This document shows, piece by piece, positions 27,518 through 35,143 of a DNA stretch of 64,000 nucleotides (its first letter is position 1; each line of letters opens with the position of its first letter). Below the pieces are notes generated by a model. The model was not told the origin of the DNA. It ran no database searches and worked only from the letters and a program-made list of their open reading frames with translations. Made by a program: the position numbers and the translations under genes. Source of the DNA: Candidatus Thorarchaeota archaeon (lineage in GTDB: Archaea > Asgardarchaeota > Thorarchaeia > Thorarchaeales > Thorarchaeaceae); NCBI GenBank assembly GCA_011365025.1, contig RDOF01000007.1, forward strand, positions 43,056 through 107,055. The letters are read 5' to 3'.

Positions 27518-28918
27518 TCAATCTTCTTCGTCCTTGTTAACTGGATTTGCGGCATTGTCTTTGAGACTAAGATTTGCATCTTCAACATTCGTCGCAATGT
27601 TCGCATAGAAGCCCGGCTCCTCATCGGCTCTTGTCACCTTCTGCCCTTCATAAAGAGAGGATCCACCAGCAACAAGATATGACACACAAATACAGATTGC
27701 CAATGGAATAAGCAAATCAAAGGAGTGGCTTATCTCTAACACCATAATTGTTGTTGCGACAGGCGTGTTTGTATTAGCAGCCAAAACAGCACCCATTCCC
27801 AGTACGATGAACGCTGCCAAGTCGTCTGGATAGAAGAGCCTAGAAAAGAGCGCTCCCAGCATAGCTCCCACAAAGATTGATGATGCCAGAACACCTCCAG
27901 AGACTTTCCCTGCTACAACAAAGGAAGAAGCAAAGAGCTTACAGATTAGAAGCAAAAGCACAGCACCGACCGAAATCGTCGCGCCATGGGTTGCAACATA
28001 GCTGATTACCTCATATCCCATACCCGCCACGGTGAGCTGGGGGTCCAATAGCACCGCTACAATGAAGATAAAGATGCAGCCAAGAAAGGAACCTGCAATT
28101 GGGTCCGCCCAATTGGGAAGATGAATCTTGAATGCATTTCGGCTCACCATTAGAACAACGGAGAAGATAAGAGATACAACTCCCGCTATAATTCCAAAAA
28201 GAACAACAGGAACTACCAGGAGTATACTAAATTCGAAGTCGACTTGGATATTCAGCAGTGGATTAATACCGTATAGCAATGCGAAGACGATATAGGATGT
28301 TATTGCAGCCAGGACCGTTGGTACGAAGTAGCCTACACGGGCGTCTCTCTTGTAGGGTGCCTCTGAGGCGAATAGAGCTCCGCCCAAAGGCGCCTTGTAA
28401 ATTCCAGCTGTGCAAGCCGCTGACCCCATCATTATGAATACTCTCAACTGCGCGGGGTTGTCAAAACCAAGCTTTCTACCAACATGATTGCCAATAGCGG
28501 CACCTATCAAAACAGCAGGACCTTCTCTGCCGACAGGATTTCCAGATCCGATAGAAACCGATGTGGCGACCATCTTAGTGAGAATGGTTCTGGTGTGCAA
28601 ATGACCAGGATCGTGAGTCAGTTCAATTGCCTTAGAGATGCCGCTACCTTCAATTTCACGAAATCCAACGTAAATGAGAACGCTAGAGAGAAGCCCACCT
28701 AGGAGGGGTGCCAAATAGATGGGAAGAGGGGATAGCAGCAGGATTGACTGGTCAATCATGAATTGGAATAGAACCATGGACAATCCACAAAAGAAACCAA
28801 TCAGAATCGAAATTGGCACGTACAATCTATAGAACTGGGAGAAGTGAGAGAAGTGAAACAGCTCCCGGATGGGAATAACTGATTCGCCAATGTTCTCAGA
28901 CTTCTCTTTGCTTTCCAT
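27518..28918 (-). CDS. ClC-family chloride channel or H+/Cl- antiporter
   Basis: A 466-residue polytopic protein with the ClC signatures: EGSGISKAIELT (first anion-binding loop), GNPVGREGPAVLIGAAIGN (with the gating glutamate in GREGP) and GKVSGGVLASSIFVGAMLGA near the third. About ten hydrophobic helices are visible. The family moves chloride, often in exchange for protons, across the cytoplasmic membrane. The family's usual inner proton glutamate cannot be assigned by eye, so channel versus exchanger is open. A short charged C-terminal tail replaces the CBS domains found in some relatives. The start is ATG at 28918, divergent from the winged-helix gene at 29025. Confidence 0.93.
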   Translation of the reverse strand: MESKEKSENIGESVIPIRELFHFSHFSQFYRLYVPISILIGFFCGLSMVLFQFMIDQSILLLSPLPIYLAPLLGGLLSSVLIYVGFREIEGSGISKAIELTHDPGHLHTRTILTKMVATSVSIGSGNPVGREGPAVLIGAAIGNHVGRKLGFDNPAQLRVFIMMGSAACTAGIYKAPLGGALFASEAPYKRDARVGYFVPTVLAAITSYIVFALLYGINPLLNIQVDFEFSILLVVPVVLFGIIAGVVSLIFSVVLMVSRNAFKIHLPNWADPIAGSFLGCIFIFIVAVLLDPQLTVAGMGYEVISYVATHGATISVGAVLLLLICKLFASSFVVAGKVSGGVLASSIFVGAMLGALFSRLFYPDDLAAFIVLGMGAVLAANTNTPVATTIMVLEISHSFDLLIPLAICICVSYLVAGGSSLYEGQKVTRADEEPGFYANIATNVEDANLSLKDNAANPVNKDEED

Positions 28919-29024
28919 AGCCTACCCTCGTTCTTACTGGTACAAAGACACTATTAAAGCGATTCCGCGGGTGTCGCCATACTTATTTGAGCAAAAGCAT
29001 CTTCCGGCTTCGAGGAAAGTAATC

Positions 29025-29498
29025 TTGACCGAGAAAGAGGAGAAATCTGGAAGCAAGAGAACCACTTCCAGAGAGCTCACTATCGATGAGGTTCAAGATA
29101 GACTCGATGAGATTTCATCCAGATTGGCGAGAGTTGAGGAGCTAATTCAGAGAATTGGACCGGGGCTTGATGAAGTCAGTGAATCCGCCAAGGTCATTCG
29201 AGAGGGCTTCGAGTTTTACGATGGCATGGTCAAGCTAATGTCCAAGTTTACACGTGCCGAGAGACTTGAATCACGCTATGGTGATTTGAAGAAGGATGAT
29301 ATAAGCTGGAAAATAATCAAGATACTCGATAATTCACAACCTTTGAACATTAGCCAAATAACGGCAGCAGTTAGAGGTGAGAGAGGCACTGCATCGCGGC
29401 GAATCATAAGAGACAGGGTTAACTCACTTCTTGAACGGGGAATACTCAAGATCATAGATGATGAGGATGAGAGAGCAAGGTACTTCACCCTTGCATGA
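29025..29498 (+). CDS. Winged-helix DNA-binding protein with N-terminal coiled coil
   Basis: The TTG start at 29025 (GAGGAAAG upstream) gives 157 residues; the frame is open to 28869, but that part overlaps the ClC gene's start and looks non-coding. A coiled coil (DEVQDRLDEISSRLARVEEL...) should mediate dimerisation. The C-terminal part (SWKIIKILDNSQPLNISQIT, then RRIIRDRVNSLLERGILKII) is a winged helix-turn-helix of archaeal regulators, ending in a wing with DDEDERARYFTLA. It is probably a transcription regulator. Just downstream lies a cluster of TGAC/GTCA half-sites (29529-29592) ahead of another operon, which it might bind. That pairing is a guess from position. Confidence 0.75.
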   Translation: MTEKEEKSGSKRTTSRELTIDEVQDRLDEISSRLARVEELIQRIGPGLDEVSESAKVIREGFEFYDGMVKLMSKFTRAERLESRYGDLKKDDISWKIIKILDNSQPLNISQITAAVRGERGTASRRIIRDRVNSLLERGILKIIDDEDERARYFTLA

Positions 29499-29528
29499 AT
29501 GGAAGGCTGACCACAAAATCACATCTCG

Positions 29529-29592
29529 GTGGTCACTTTTGACCACTACTATCATATCGAGTGACCAGTCATACTATTACTCGGTGATAAGT
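29529..29592. promoter_or_regulatory. Operator-like cluster of TGAC/GTCA half-sites
   Basis: A perfect inverted repeat GTGGTCA-CTTT-TGACCAC covers 29529-29546. A second, TGAC-CA-GTCA, is at 29562-29571, and GAGTGAC recurs at 29559-29565 and 29598-29604 around the start of the next gene. Repeated half-sites in a short intergenic gap between a winged-helix gene and a two-gene operon look like a regulator-binding region. The first repeat could also fold as an RNA hairpin at the end of the upstream mRNA. Confidence 0.5.
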
Positions 29593-29596
29593 ACCA

Positions 29597-29965
29597 TTGA
29601 GTGACGATAACCAAGAAAGCTCTAAACGAAAAGAATCGGAATCCCGTAGTGAAGCTCAGGAAATAAAGGAAATCTTTGGAGCGCTGAATGAATCCATTCC
29701 GAAGCTAATTGGGGGGCTAATATCAAGCGTGTATAGCGCTGAGAGAGCCGAGGACATGGCCGCCGCGATTGGAGGGTTTTATACCAAACTGAAGGAGCAA
29801 GGGATACCTGAGGAACTGGCCCTCGAGCTTACAAAGAAGTATGTCGCAGGACTTGATATGTTCAACATTACCAAACTGCTTAGCATGGCAATGGAAAGTG
29901 AACAGGGTGTTTCAATCCAGATTGATCCAAAGAAGAAGAAAGACGAAGATGAGGAGCCGGAGTAG
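29597..29965 (+). CDS. Hypothetical acidic/charged protein, first gene of a pair (122 aa)
   Basis: The TTG start at 29597 is supported by GGTGAT eight bases upstream, a perfect match to the anti-SD end of 16S rRNA. A disordered charged N-terminus (DDNQESSKRKESESRSEAQE) leads to a helical core (FGALNESIPKLIGGLISSVY, GFYTKLKEQGIPEELALEL) and an acidic tail (KKKKDEDEEPE). I do not recognise a family. The next gene starts five bases after the stop, and both proteins are helical with similar phrases (IPEELALELTKKYV here, LPVEMVEDLAVLYALP there), which suggests related or interacting products. Confidence 0.65.
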   Translation: MSDDNQESSKRKESESRSEAQEIKEIFGALNESIPKLIGGLISSVYSAERAEDMAAAIGGFYTKLKEQGIPEELALELTKKYVAGLDMFNITKLLSMAMESEQGVSIQIDPKKKKDEDEEPE

Positions 29966-29970
29966 GTCGC

Positions 29971-30288
29971 ATGTCTGGCAGAGAAGTGGCTTCCATTGTA
30001 TGGACAGCCATATCGGGCAGCACAAAGCTGCTTGCCAAGACTACTGCATCTGTTCTATCAGGTAAAATGCGAGTCAGAAGTGCAAAGAGCACCTTCAAGA
30101 AAAGGCTGAAAACATACGGACTGCCTGTGGAGATGGTAGAGGATCTGGCAGTGCTGTATGCGTTGCCGGGAAAACAGATGCTCTCAATCAGGTATTTGAT
30201 TGGTTTGCTAAGGCAAATTCGAGATGAGGAATCAACGACTGCTGACAGTATCTTCGATGTGATTTCGGAAGCAAAGAGTGGGGGATGA
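29971..30288 (+). CDS. Hypothetical basic helical protein, second gene of a pair (105 aa)
   Basis: The ATG at 29971 begins MSGREVASIVWTAISGSTKL. The protein is basic in its middle (RVRSAKSTFKKRLKTYGLP) and helical elsewhere; its first 30 residues are mildly hydrophobic and could touch a membrane. A segment LPVEMVEDLAVLYALPG resembles IPEELALELTKKYVAG of the preceding gene. No family recognised. The close spacing says the two are made together. Confidence 0.65.
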   Translation: MSGREVASIVWTAISGSTKLLAKTTASVLSGKMRVRSAKSTFKKRLKTYGLPVEMVEDLAVLYALPGKQMLSIRYLIGLLRQIRDEESTTADSIFDVISEAKSGG

Positions 30289-30308
30289 CCCCTTCAATGC
30301 CGCCATCG

Positions 30309-30788
30309 CTATTTCACAACCAAGACAAGGCAGTGTGAGTTTTGCACAACTCGATCTGTTGAACTGCCCACGCCGCGTCTTGTTGCTGAGCTTTCTCCTT
30401 TGCTGCCCATTACAATGAGATCTATCTTGAGTTCCTTGGCCTTTTGAACAATCCTTTCTGAGGGATGGCCCTGTTCAAGCAAAAGCTCCGCTTCAATTCC
30501 ATACTCCGATGCTGCGCGCTTATAGCCCTCCAACAGCCGAGAACCTGTGCTCACATACTTGTTTAACATATCGATTTCATTTGCCTCTGTCATTCGAGAG
30601 ATCTGGCGTACAGTTCCAGTGTTGATTACGTGTATGATGTAAAGTTTGGCTTTTGTCGTTTCTGCGAGTTCAAAAGCCACCGTTGCAGCACGGGCCGTAC
30701 CTTTGCTTCCATCCACCGGAAGCATAATTCGTTTTGTTCTCCAAAACAGCTTACCGGGCTCATTATACAGTATCTGCTCCATTGTCAT
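30309..30788 (-). CDS. Universal stress protein (UspA family), copy 1
   Basis: A 159-residue UspA-fold protein. The first strand and loop are RIMLPVDGSKGTARAATVAF, and the nucleotide-binding signature G-2x-G-9x-G-S/T is present as GSKGESSATRRGVGSSTDRV. ATP-binding Usp proteins act in stress survival in the cytosol; the specific role here is unknown. It is followed upstream by a second, similar copy (30843-31316) on the same strand, a tandem duplication. Confidence 0.9.
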   Translation of the reverse strand: MTMEQILYNEPGKLFWRTKRIMLPVDGSKGTARAATVAFELAETTKAKLYIIHVINTGTVRQISRMTEANEIDMLNKYVSTGSRLLEGYKRAASEYGIEAELLLEQGHPSERIVQKAKELKIDLIVMGSKGESSATRRGVGSSTDRVVQNSHCLVLVVK

Positions 30789-30842
30789 GTAATAATATGG
30801 CCTCCTCTTTGAAATAGATTATCATATGTATCAAAGCTGCGT

Positions 30843-31316
30843 CTACTTCGCAACAATAACTGTGCATTCCGCTGTTTTAACAACTCTCTCCGTTACGCTG
30901 CCTAGTTGAGTTCTCTGAGCTCCAGAGCCTCCTTCGTAGCCCAGAACTATCAGATCTGCACCCAATTCCTTTGAGAGAGCAACTATCCTCACAGAAGGAA
31001 GCCCCTTTTCAAGAAGCAGTTCGATTTCAATGTCATAATCGGTTGCTGCATTCTTATAGCCCTGAAGAAGTGCCTCTCCCTTTGATACGTATTTCTTGAT
31101 TGTGGCATCTATGTTCTCATCAGTCATCCGAGCGAACTGCTCTACCAAGGGAGAAGGAATTACATGAACGATGTACAGCTTAGATTTCGTCATCTCTGCG
31201 ATTTCGAACGCAACAGATGTGGCTTTTGACGCACCAGCGCTTCCATCAACTGCCAAAAGAATTCGCCTTGCTCTACAAAAAATGTGTTCTGGATGGCAAT
31301 AGGTGATTTCGTTCAT
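30843..31316 (-). CDS. Universal stress protein (UspA family), copy 2
   Basis: A 157-residue paralog of the neighbouring UspA protein, with the same unusual N-terminal extension (a Tyr-containing leader before RRILLAVDGSAG) and the same central phrases (KLYIVHVI, LLLEKGLPS). The nucleotide-binding signature reads GYEGGSGAQRTQLGSVTERV. The two copies share layout from end to end but differ at many positions, so the duplication is old. Predicted to be a cytosolic ATP-binding stress protein. Confidence 0.9.
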   Translation of the reverse strand: MNEITYCHPEHIFCRARRILLAVDGSAGASKATSVAFEIAEMTKSKLYIVHVIPSPLVEQFARMTDENIDATIKKYVSKGEALLQGYKNAATDYDIEIELLLEKGLPSVRIVALSKELGADLIVLGYEGGSGAQRTQLGSVTERVVKTAECTVIVAK

Positions 31317-31447
31317 ACTTGCCTTTTGGCAACCTGTTTAAAATGAGTTACTATGTGGCACAGCCTGCGAAATTTGTGATTCCGAAGGTTTAACTGTAAT
31401 GAATGCATTTTAGGGGGCAGTTCTTCTTATTTAGGAGGAAGCATTGT

Positions 31448-32854
31448 TTGGCACGCACAGACATTCTAAATTATCACGAAAAGGATAGCTATCCAAGTCA
31501 TCCAAAGGCAGTAGCTGGAGTAATTATCTTCCTCGGCGCATTCTTTGCGGCTGGGATATACTCCCTGTGGGCGCTTTGGCAGACATATGGGACTGATGTG
31601 ATGAGCCTCATCAACTCCTTGCTCTCAATACTAAGTCTGGTTGTGACACCGGCTGAAGCCGCAATCGGAGTAGGGGCCATCTTTGGAGGATTCATACTCC
31701 TTAGCGCATTGGTCGCTTTGGGTGCTTCCTATTTGGCGAAAAGACTGGGTGGAACGCTCATCTATATTGGAGCGGTCTTCATGAACGTCCTCACCTGGGC
31801 GATTCCGATATATCTCTTGTTTTCAGGAATCATGACTATTAGCCAGCTGGCCCAAGCATGGCCAATTCTGATCCCAGGCCTCTTCACGCTCCTTCTCACG
31901 GTACTCCTTTTCACAGTCTTCAGGGATAGAGTGAGACGTGCAGGAGAGATAGTGAAGCTTACTGGACAGGTATGCTTGGACGAGAAGGGTGTATTCGTTC
32001 CGCCCCTACTGACCATGATTTTCACGCTTGTTTCCGTACTGATGTTTGGGGCTATAATCTTCCAATTCACACCGCTGGATGTTCTTCTTGGAAATGTAGA
32101 ATTGACTCTAGAGAACGGTTGGCCAATTGGTGTGGGAATGGTGGCTTATCTCTTCACGACCATTTTCTTCTATAACTTCGCATACGGAACATCCTCTGCA
32201 ATGGTGTACATATACATGCGTGGAAGAGACCCCAGTCTGGGAGATGGAGTGAAGTCATCCATTGGCGTGATCACCGGTCTCATCGCTCTAAGCATAGCAA
32301 GTGTTCTCGTGGTCATTGTGAGGATTATTCTGGAACGCTTGGGCAGACAAGTAGGCGGGGCAGGAGGTGCTGCAGCTGGTCGAATGGCAGGCGGTGTTGT
32401 TGGCTGGGTCTGGGCACTCATCAACTACTTCACTATTCCAGCAATGGTAGCTGAAGAACTCGGCGCCAAGGATGGCATAAAGAGGAGTGCAGGCTTGGTC
32501 AGAAAGAACTTCGTTGATGTCATGATAAAGGAGACTGCTGTTAGATGGGCCTTTGGGGTCCTTGCAGTCACTTTCTTCATTGCATTTGCCCTTGGCGGAG
32601 CTGCCTTGGGTTGGTTCCTAAGCCCAACGCACGACATCTTTATGGTTCTAATTTTCGGAATCCTTTTTGCGGTCCTTGCGGGTATACCCGTTACGCTCGT
32701 GCTTCGCACCTTTGACATAGTCTATGTCACACTTCTCTACGTGTTTATACGCAGGAAGGAAGGCGAGATTACCGGAAAAACTGCTATTACGACTGCTATG
32801 AGCCAAGAGCTCGAACGCGCATACTCTTCTGCCCAAAAGAAGGGACAGGAGTAA
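31448..32854 (+). CDS. Polytopic membrane protein, DUF6159-like
   Basis: The TTG at 31448 with AGGAGG nine bases upstream is the best start; an ATG at 31403 has no such site. The protein has about 468 residues and ten or so hydrophobic segments. Its second half (TTIFFYNFAYGTSSAMVYIY, then a cytoplasmic loop with RSAGLVRKNFVDVMIKETAVRW) matches my recollection of the DUF6159 family of uncharacterised integral membrane proteins. A Gly/Ala-rich loop (GGAGGAAAGRMAGGVV) separates the helices. No transport motif is visible. A hairpin with a T-run follows the stop. Confidence 0.75.
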   Translation: MARTDILNYHEKDSYPSHPKAVAGVIIFLGAFFAAGIYSLWALWQTYGTDVMSLINSLLSILSLVVTPAEAAIGVGAIFGGFILLSALVALGASYLAKRLGGTLIYIGAVFMNVLTWAIPIYLLFSGIMTISQLAQAWPILIPGLFTLLLTVLLFTVFRDRVRRAGEIVKLTGQVCLDEKGVFVPPLLTMIFTLVSVLMFGAIIFQFTPLDVLLGNVELTLENGWPIGVGMVAYLFTTIFFYNFAYGTSSAMVYIYMRGRDPSLGDGVKSSIGVITGLIALSIASVLVVIVRIILERLGRQVGGAGGAAAGRMAGGVVGWVWALINYFTIPAMVAEELGAKDGIKRSAGLVRKNFVDVMIKETAVRWAFGVLAVTFFIAFALGGAALGWFLSPTHDIFMVLIFGILFAVLAGIPVTLVLRTFDIVYVTLLYVFIRRKEGEITGKTAITTAMSQELERAYSSAQKKGQE

Positions 32855-32865
32855 TTCAAAGCATA

Positions 32866-32900
32866 GGGTGGTCTTAGGACCTCCCTTTCATCCTTTTTTT
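32866..32900 (+). terminator. Hairpin plus T-run
   Basis: The stem GGGTGGTC-TTAG-GACCTCCC (32866-32885, one mismatch) is followed within nine bases by seven T residues (32894-32900). It lies 12 bases after the stop of the membrane-protein gene and should end its transcript. Confidence 0.6.
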
Positions 32901-33014
32901 CCAATCCAAAGAGACTAGTGGATTCAAAGCCAAATCCGACTTTTGCCAGACAACATGCTTTGAACAGTGAACCTCCTGACAGATTCCAACAGGCAAATTC
33001 ACCGTCAGCCAAGT

Positions 33015-34232
33015 CTACAACCAGGAAAAAGCTTCCTTCCAAGTGATGCTTGAACCGGAATATGGGTTCAAGTATACTGTCCTGAAGAATTCATCCAGCG
33101 CACCCTCCTCTTTTGCCCTTTCAAAGAAGGGGAGAACGTAATAGGCACGCCCATAGAAATACGTGAAAATGTACGGAGCCCAGAAATTAACTTTCCCGTT
33201 TTCCTGTCGGGGTCTCGTGAAGTTTAGACTCGCCGTGGCGTTCTTTGGAGTTCGAAATGATTTCTCAACAAGATAGTCCACAACGTCCTCAATGGAAGAG
33301 CCTTCCTGATTCAGCATTATTGCAGAGTTTATAGAAGTCATTCTCCCCAGCATATAAAGCAGGTTCCACACCCGCGTCGATTGGGTGTCATCTAGAATAT
33401 CAAGGAACTCCTTGGCTGTGTCTGCAGTGCCCTCTGATATTACACACCTTCCTGAGAGAGGAACAACACTTAGGTCAACCCAATTGTTTTCTCGGTAGGC
33501 TAACTCACGCCACAAGTTTGAGACATGGTGCTCATATTCATGGTAGATGGTATTCAGCAAAGTTGTCCGATTGAAGGTTTGATCGGTGTTGAATTCATTC
33601 ACAGAACGATACCCACCTTGGTAGTAATTGTACCCGCTCCATGGTTTATTCGTAACAGTGCGATAAACAACTCCGTTGTCAGTCACCATTTTACCCATTT
33701 TGGAATAGACCCGTGTTTCGAATAACATGGAAACGTCCTTGGTCTTTTCTTGCAGCTCTCCATGAATCAGATTCTCCAGAGCCTGGCCGGACACCTCGCC
33801 CTCTGTGCGAAACAGATGTACTTTTTCCTGCAAATCATTTCCGGGGAATCCAGACATCGCATCCTCCAGTTCTTGACGGAGCCGTTGTATTTCAGCTTCG
33901 GAGAACTTCTTGATATCTATGTGAAAGATTTGCCTTACAATTTCATTGTAAGGAAGATCAGGAGTCTTCATCCAGCGCACTGCAGCCTCAAGTGAACTCA
34001 GCTCTCCCTCCAGATATTTTCGGCGCAACTCCGGTTGTATTTCATCGGAAATGACGTCACGAAGAGCAACAATATCATGGACTAAGTCATCTGGATTCCT
34101 CTCCTTTTCCTGATGATCAGGAGCCAGCCTCTCCGGTCCAAAGTATGCGTCAACTAGACTGACACCCGTAATCTTCTCAGTGTAATTACCAGCCTGTCCA
34201 CATAAAACGACAAATCTCTCCTCAGGCCTCAT
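33015..34232 (-). CDS. Gluzincin-like metallopeptidase, unrecognised family (405 aa)
   Basis: The motif TIYHEYEHHVSNLW contains HExxH (HEYEH), and about 40 residues later ISEGTADTAKEF supplies a Glu in the place of the third zinc ligand of gluzincin proteases. The N-terminal half is helical (LEAAVRWMKTPDLPYNEIVR..., EAEIQRLRQELEDAM). There is no signal peptide, so it should act in the cytosol. It is not a close match to a protease family I can name. The start is ATG at 34232. The gene stands alone between a terminator and a phosphoesterase gene. Confidence 0.65.
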   Translation of the reverse strand: MRPEERFVVLCGQAGNYTEKITGVSLVDAYFGPERLAPDHQEKERNPDDLVHDIVALRDVISDEIQPELRRKYLEGELSSLEAAVRWMKTPDLPYNEIVRQIFHIDIKKFSEAEIQRLRQELEDAMSGFPGNDLQEKVHLFRTEGEVSGQALENLIHGELQEKTKDVSMLFETRVYSKMGKMVTDNGVVYRTVTNKPWSGYNYYQGGYRSVNEFNTDQTFNRTTLLNTIYHEYEHHVSNLWRELAYRENNWVDLSVVPLSGRCVISEGTADTAKEFLDILDDTQSTRVWNLLYMLGRMTSINSAIMLNQEGSSIEDVVDYLVEKSFRTPKNATASLNFTRPRQENGKVNFWAPYIFTYFYGRAYYVLPFFERAKEEGALDEFFRTVYLNPYSGSSITWKEAFSWL

Positions 34233-34375
34233 TTCTGTTCAAAGCAACTCGTATGGCATGGGTTATAGAATCTGCCGGAGAGCGCCGTTTCTAATCAAAG
34301 GGCATTGTCCTAGTATTGCGATGGCACCAGGAAGCATTCATCCGAAGGCAAAAATTCAAAGACCATGATTCGACT

Positions 34376-35143
34376 CTACGGAGCCCAATCAACACTAAGT
34401 ATAGAGTCTGCAAATTTGCGTTCTTCACCGGTTCTATCTACAAGTGTGAATGAAACCTTATTCTTGAAGAGTTCTATCAGAGTGTGCACCTGAGCACTAG
34501 CTCCTCTGGTTCTGCGGGACAGAAGCGTTCCTGTGGTGTAGACAACAATGTCATTCAGGCGCCACATCCAAGGGACGTGTCGATGTCCGCTGAGTACAAG
34601 TGAGCACTTGGACTGCTCAAGAACTCCAAGGACGTCGCCAGCATCCTCAACAATGTTGTGTTCCCTTCCGGTGTGGGGGACTGGCAATAGATGGTGATGC
34701 ATGGCGAAAATGCGCACCTTGGATTCTGCATTGCCAAAGAACTCCATGATTTCTCCGTATTTCGTTCTTCCAACATGGCCAGCGTCATTGTCAGGTTCTG
34801 CGCTGTCCGCCGCGTAAAGCGCTAAATGTTCGTCCGAGTGGGTCTTGAATCGTCTTCCGAAGTACTTCTCGAAATGTGATGAGCCGTAGTTTCGCTCATC
34901 ATGGTTGCCAGGGATTATCACATAAGGAACTGAAATGCCGCTTAGTGCATCTGCGAACTCCTCATACTCCTCTAGAAGACCCTCTGTCGTCAAATCCCCA
35001 GTTATTAGAATAAGGGGGGAGGGGGTTCTTTCGGAGCGTTTCTCGATTCGACTCAGAATTGACTGGAGTGCGTCTCGCGTGACACCTGCTTCTCCAACGT
35101 GAATATCACTTAGATGGAAGATGGTCTTGACTGGCTCAGGCAC
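34376..35143 (-). CDS. Calcineurin-like metallophosphoesterase (255 aa)
   Basis: The five-block metallophosphoesterase signature is present: FHLSDIHVG (D, H), LITGDLT (D), VIIPGNHDE (N, H), IFAMHHH (H) and LVLSGHRH (H). This is the two-metal phosphodiesterase fold, like CpdA and related cyclic-nucleotide or nucleotide phosphodiesterases; the substrate is not determinable. The GTG start at 35143 overlaps the stop of the DUF2207 gene by one base (TAGTG), which indicates translational coupling between the two. Confidence 0.92.
   Translation of the reverse strand: MPEPVKTIFHLSDIHVGEAGVTRDALQSILSRIEKRSERTPSPLILITGDLTTEGLLEEYEEFADALSGISVPYVIIPGNHDERNYGSSHFEKYFGRRFKTHSDEHLALYAADSAEPDNDAGHVGRTKYGEIMEFFGNAESKVRIFAMHHHLLPVPHTGREHNIVEDAGDVLGVLEQSKCSLVLSGHRHVPWMWRLNDIVVYTTGTLLSRRTRGASAQVHTLIELFKNKVSFTLVDRTGEERKFADSILSVDWAP

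Noticed and set aside
32737..33042. 101-codon minus-strand open frame
   Set aside because: Overlaps the end of the membrane protein gene and a terminator hairpin; no ribosome site.
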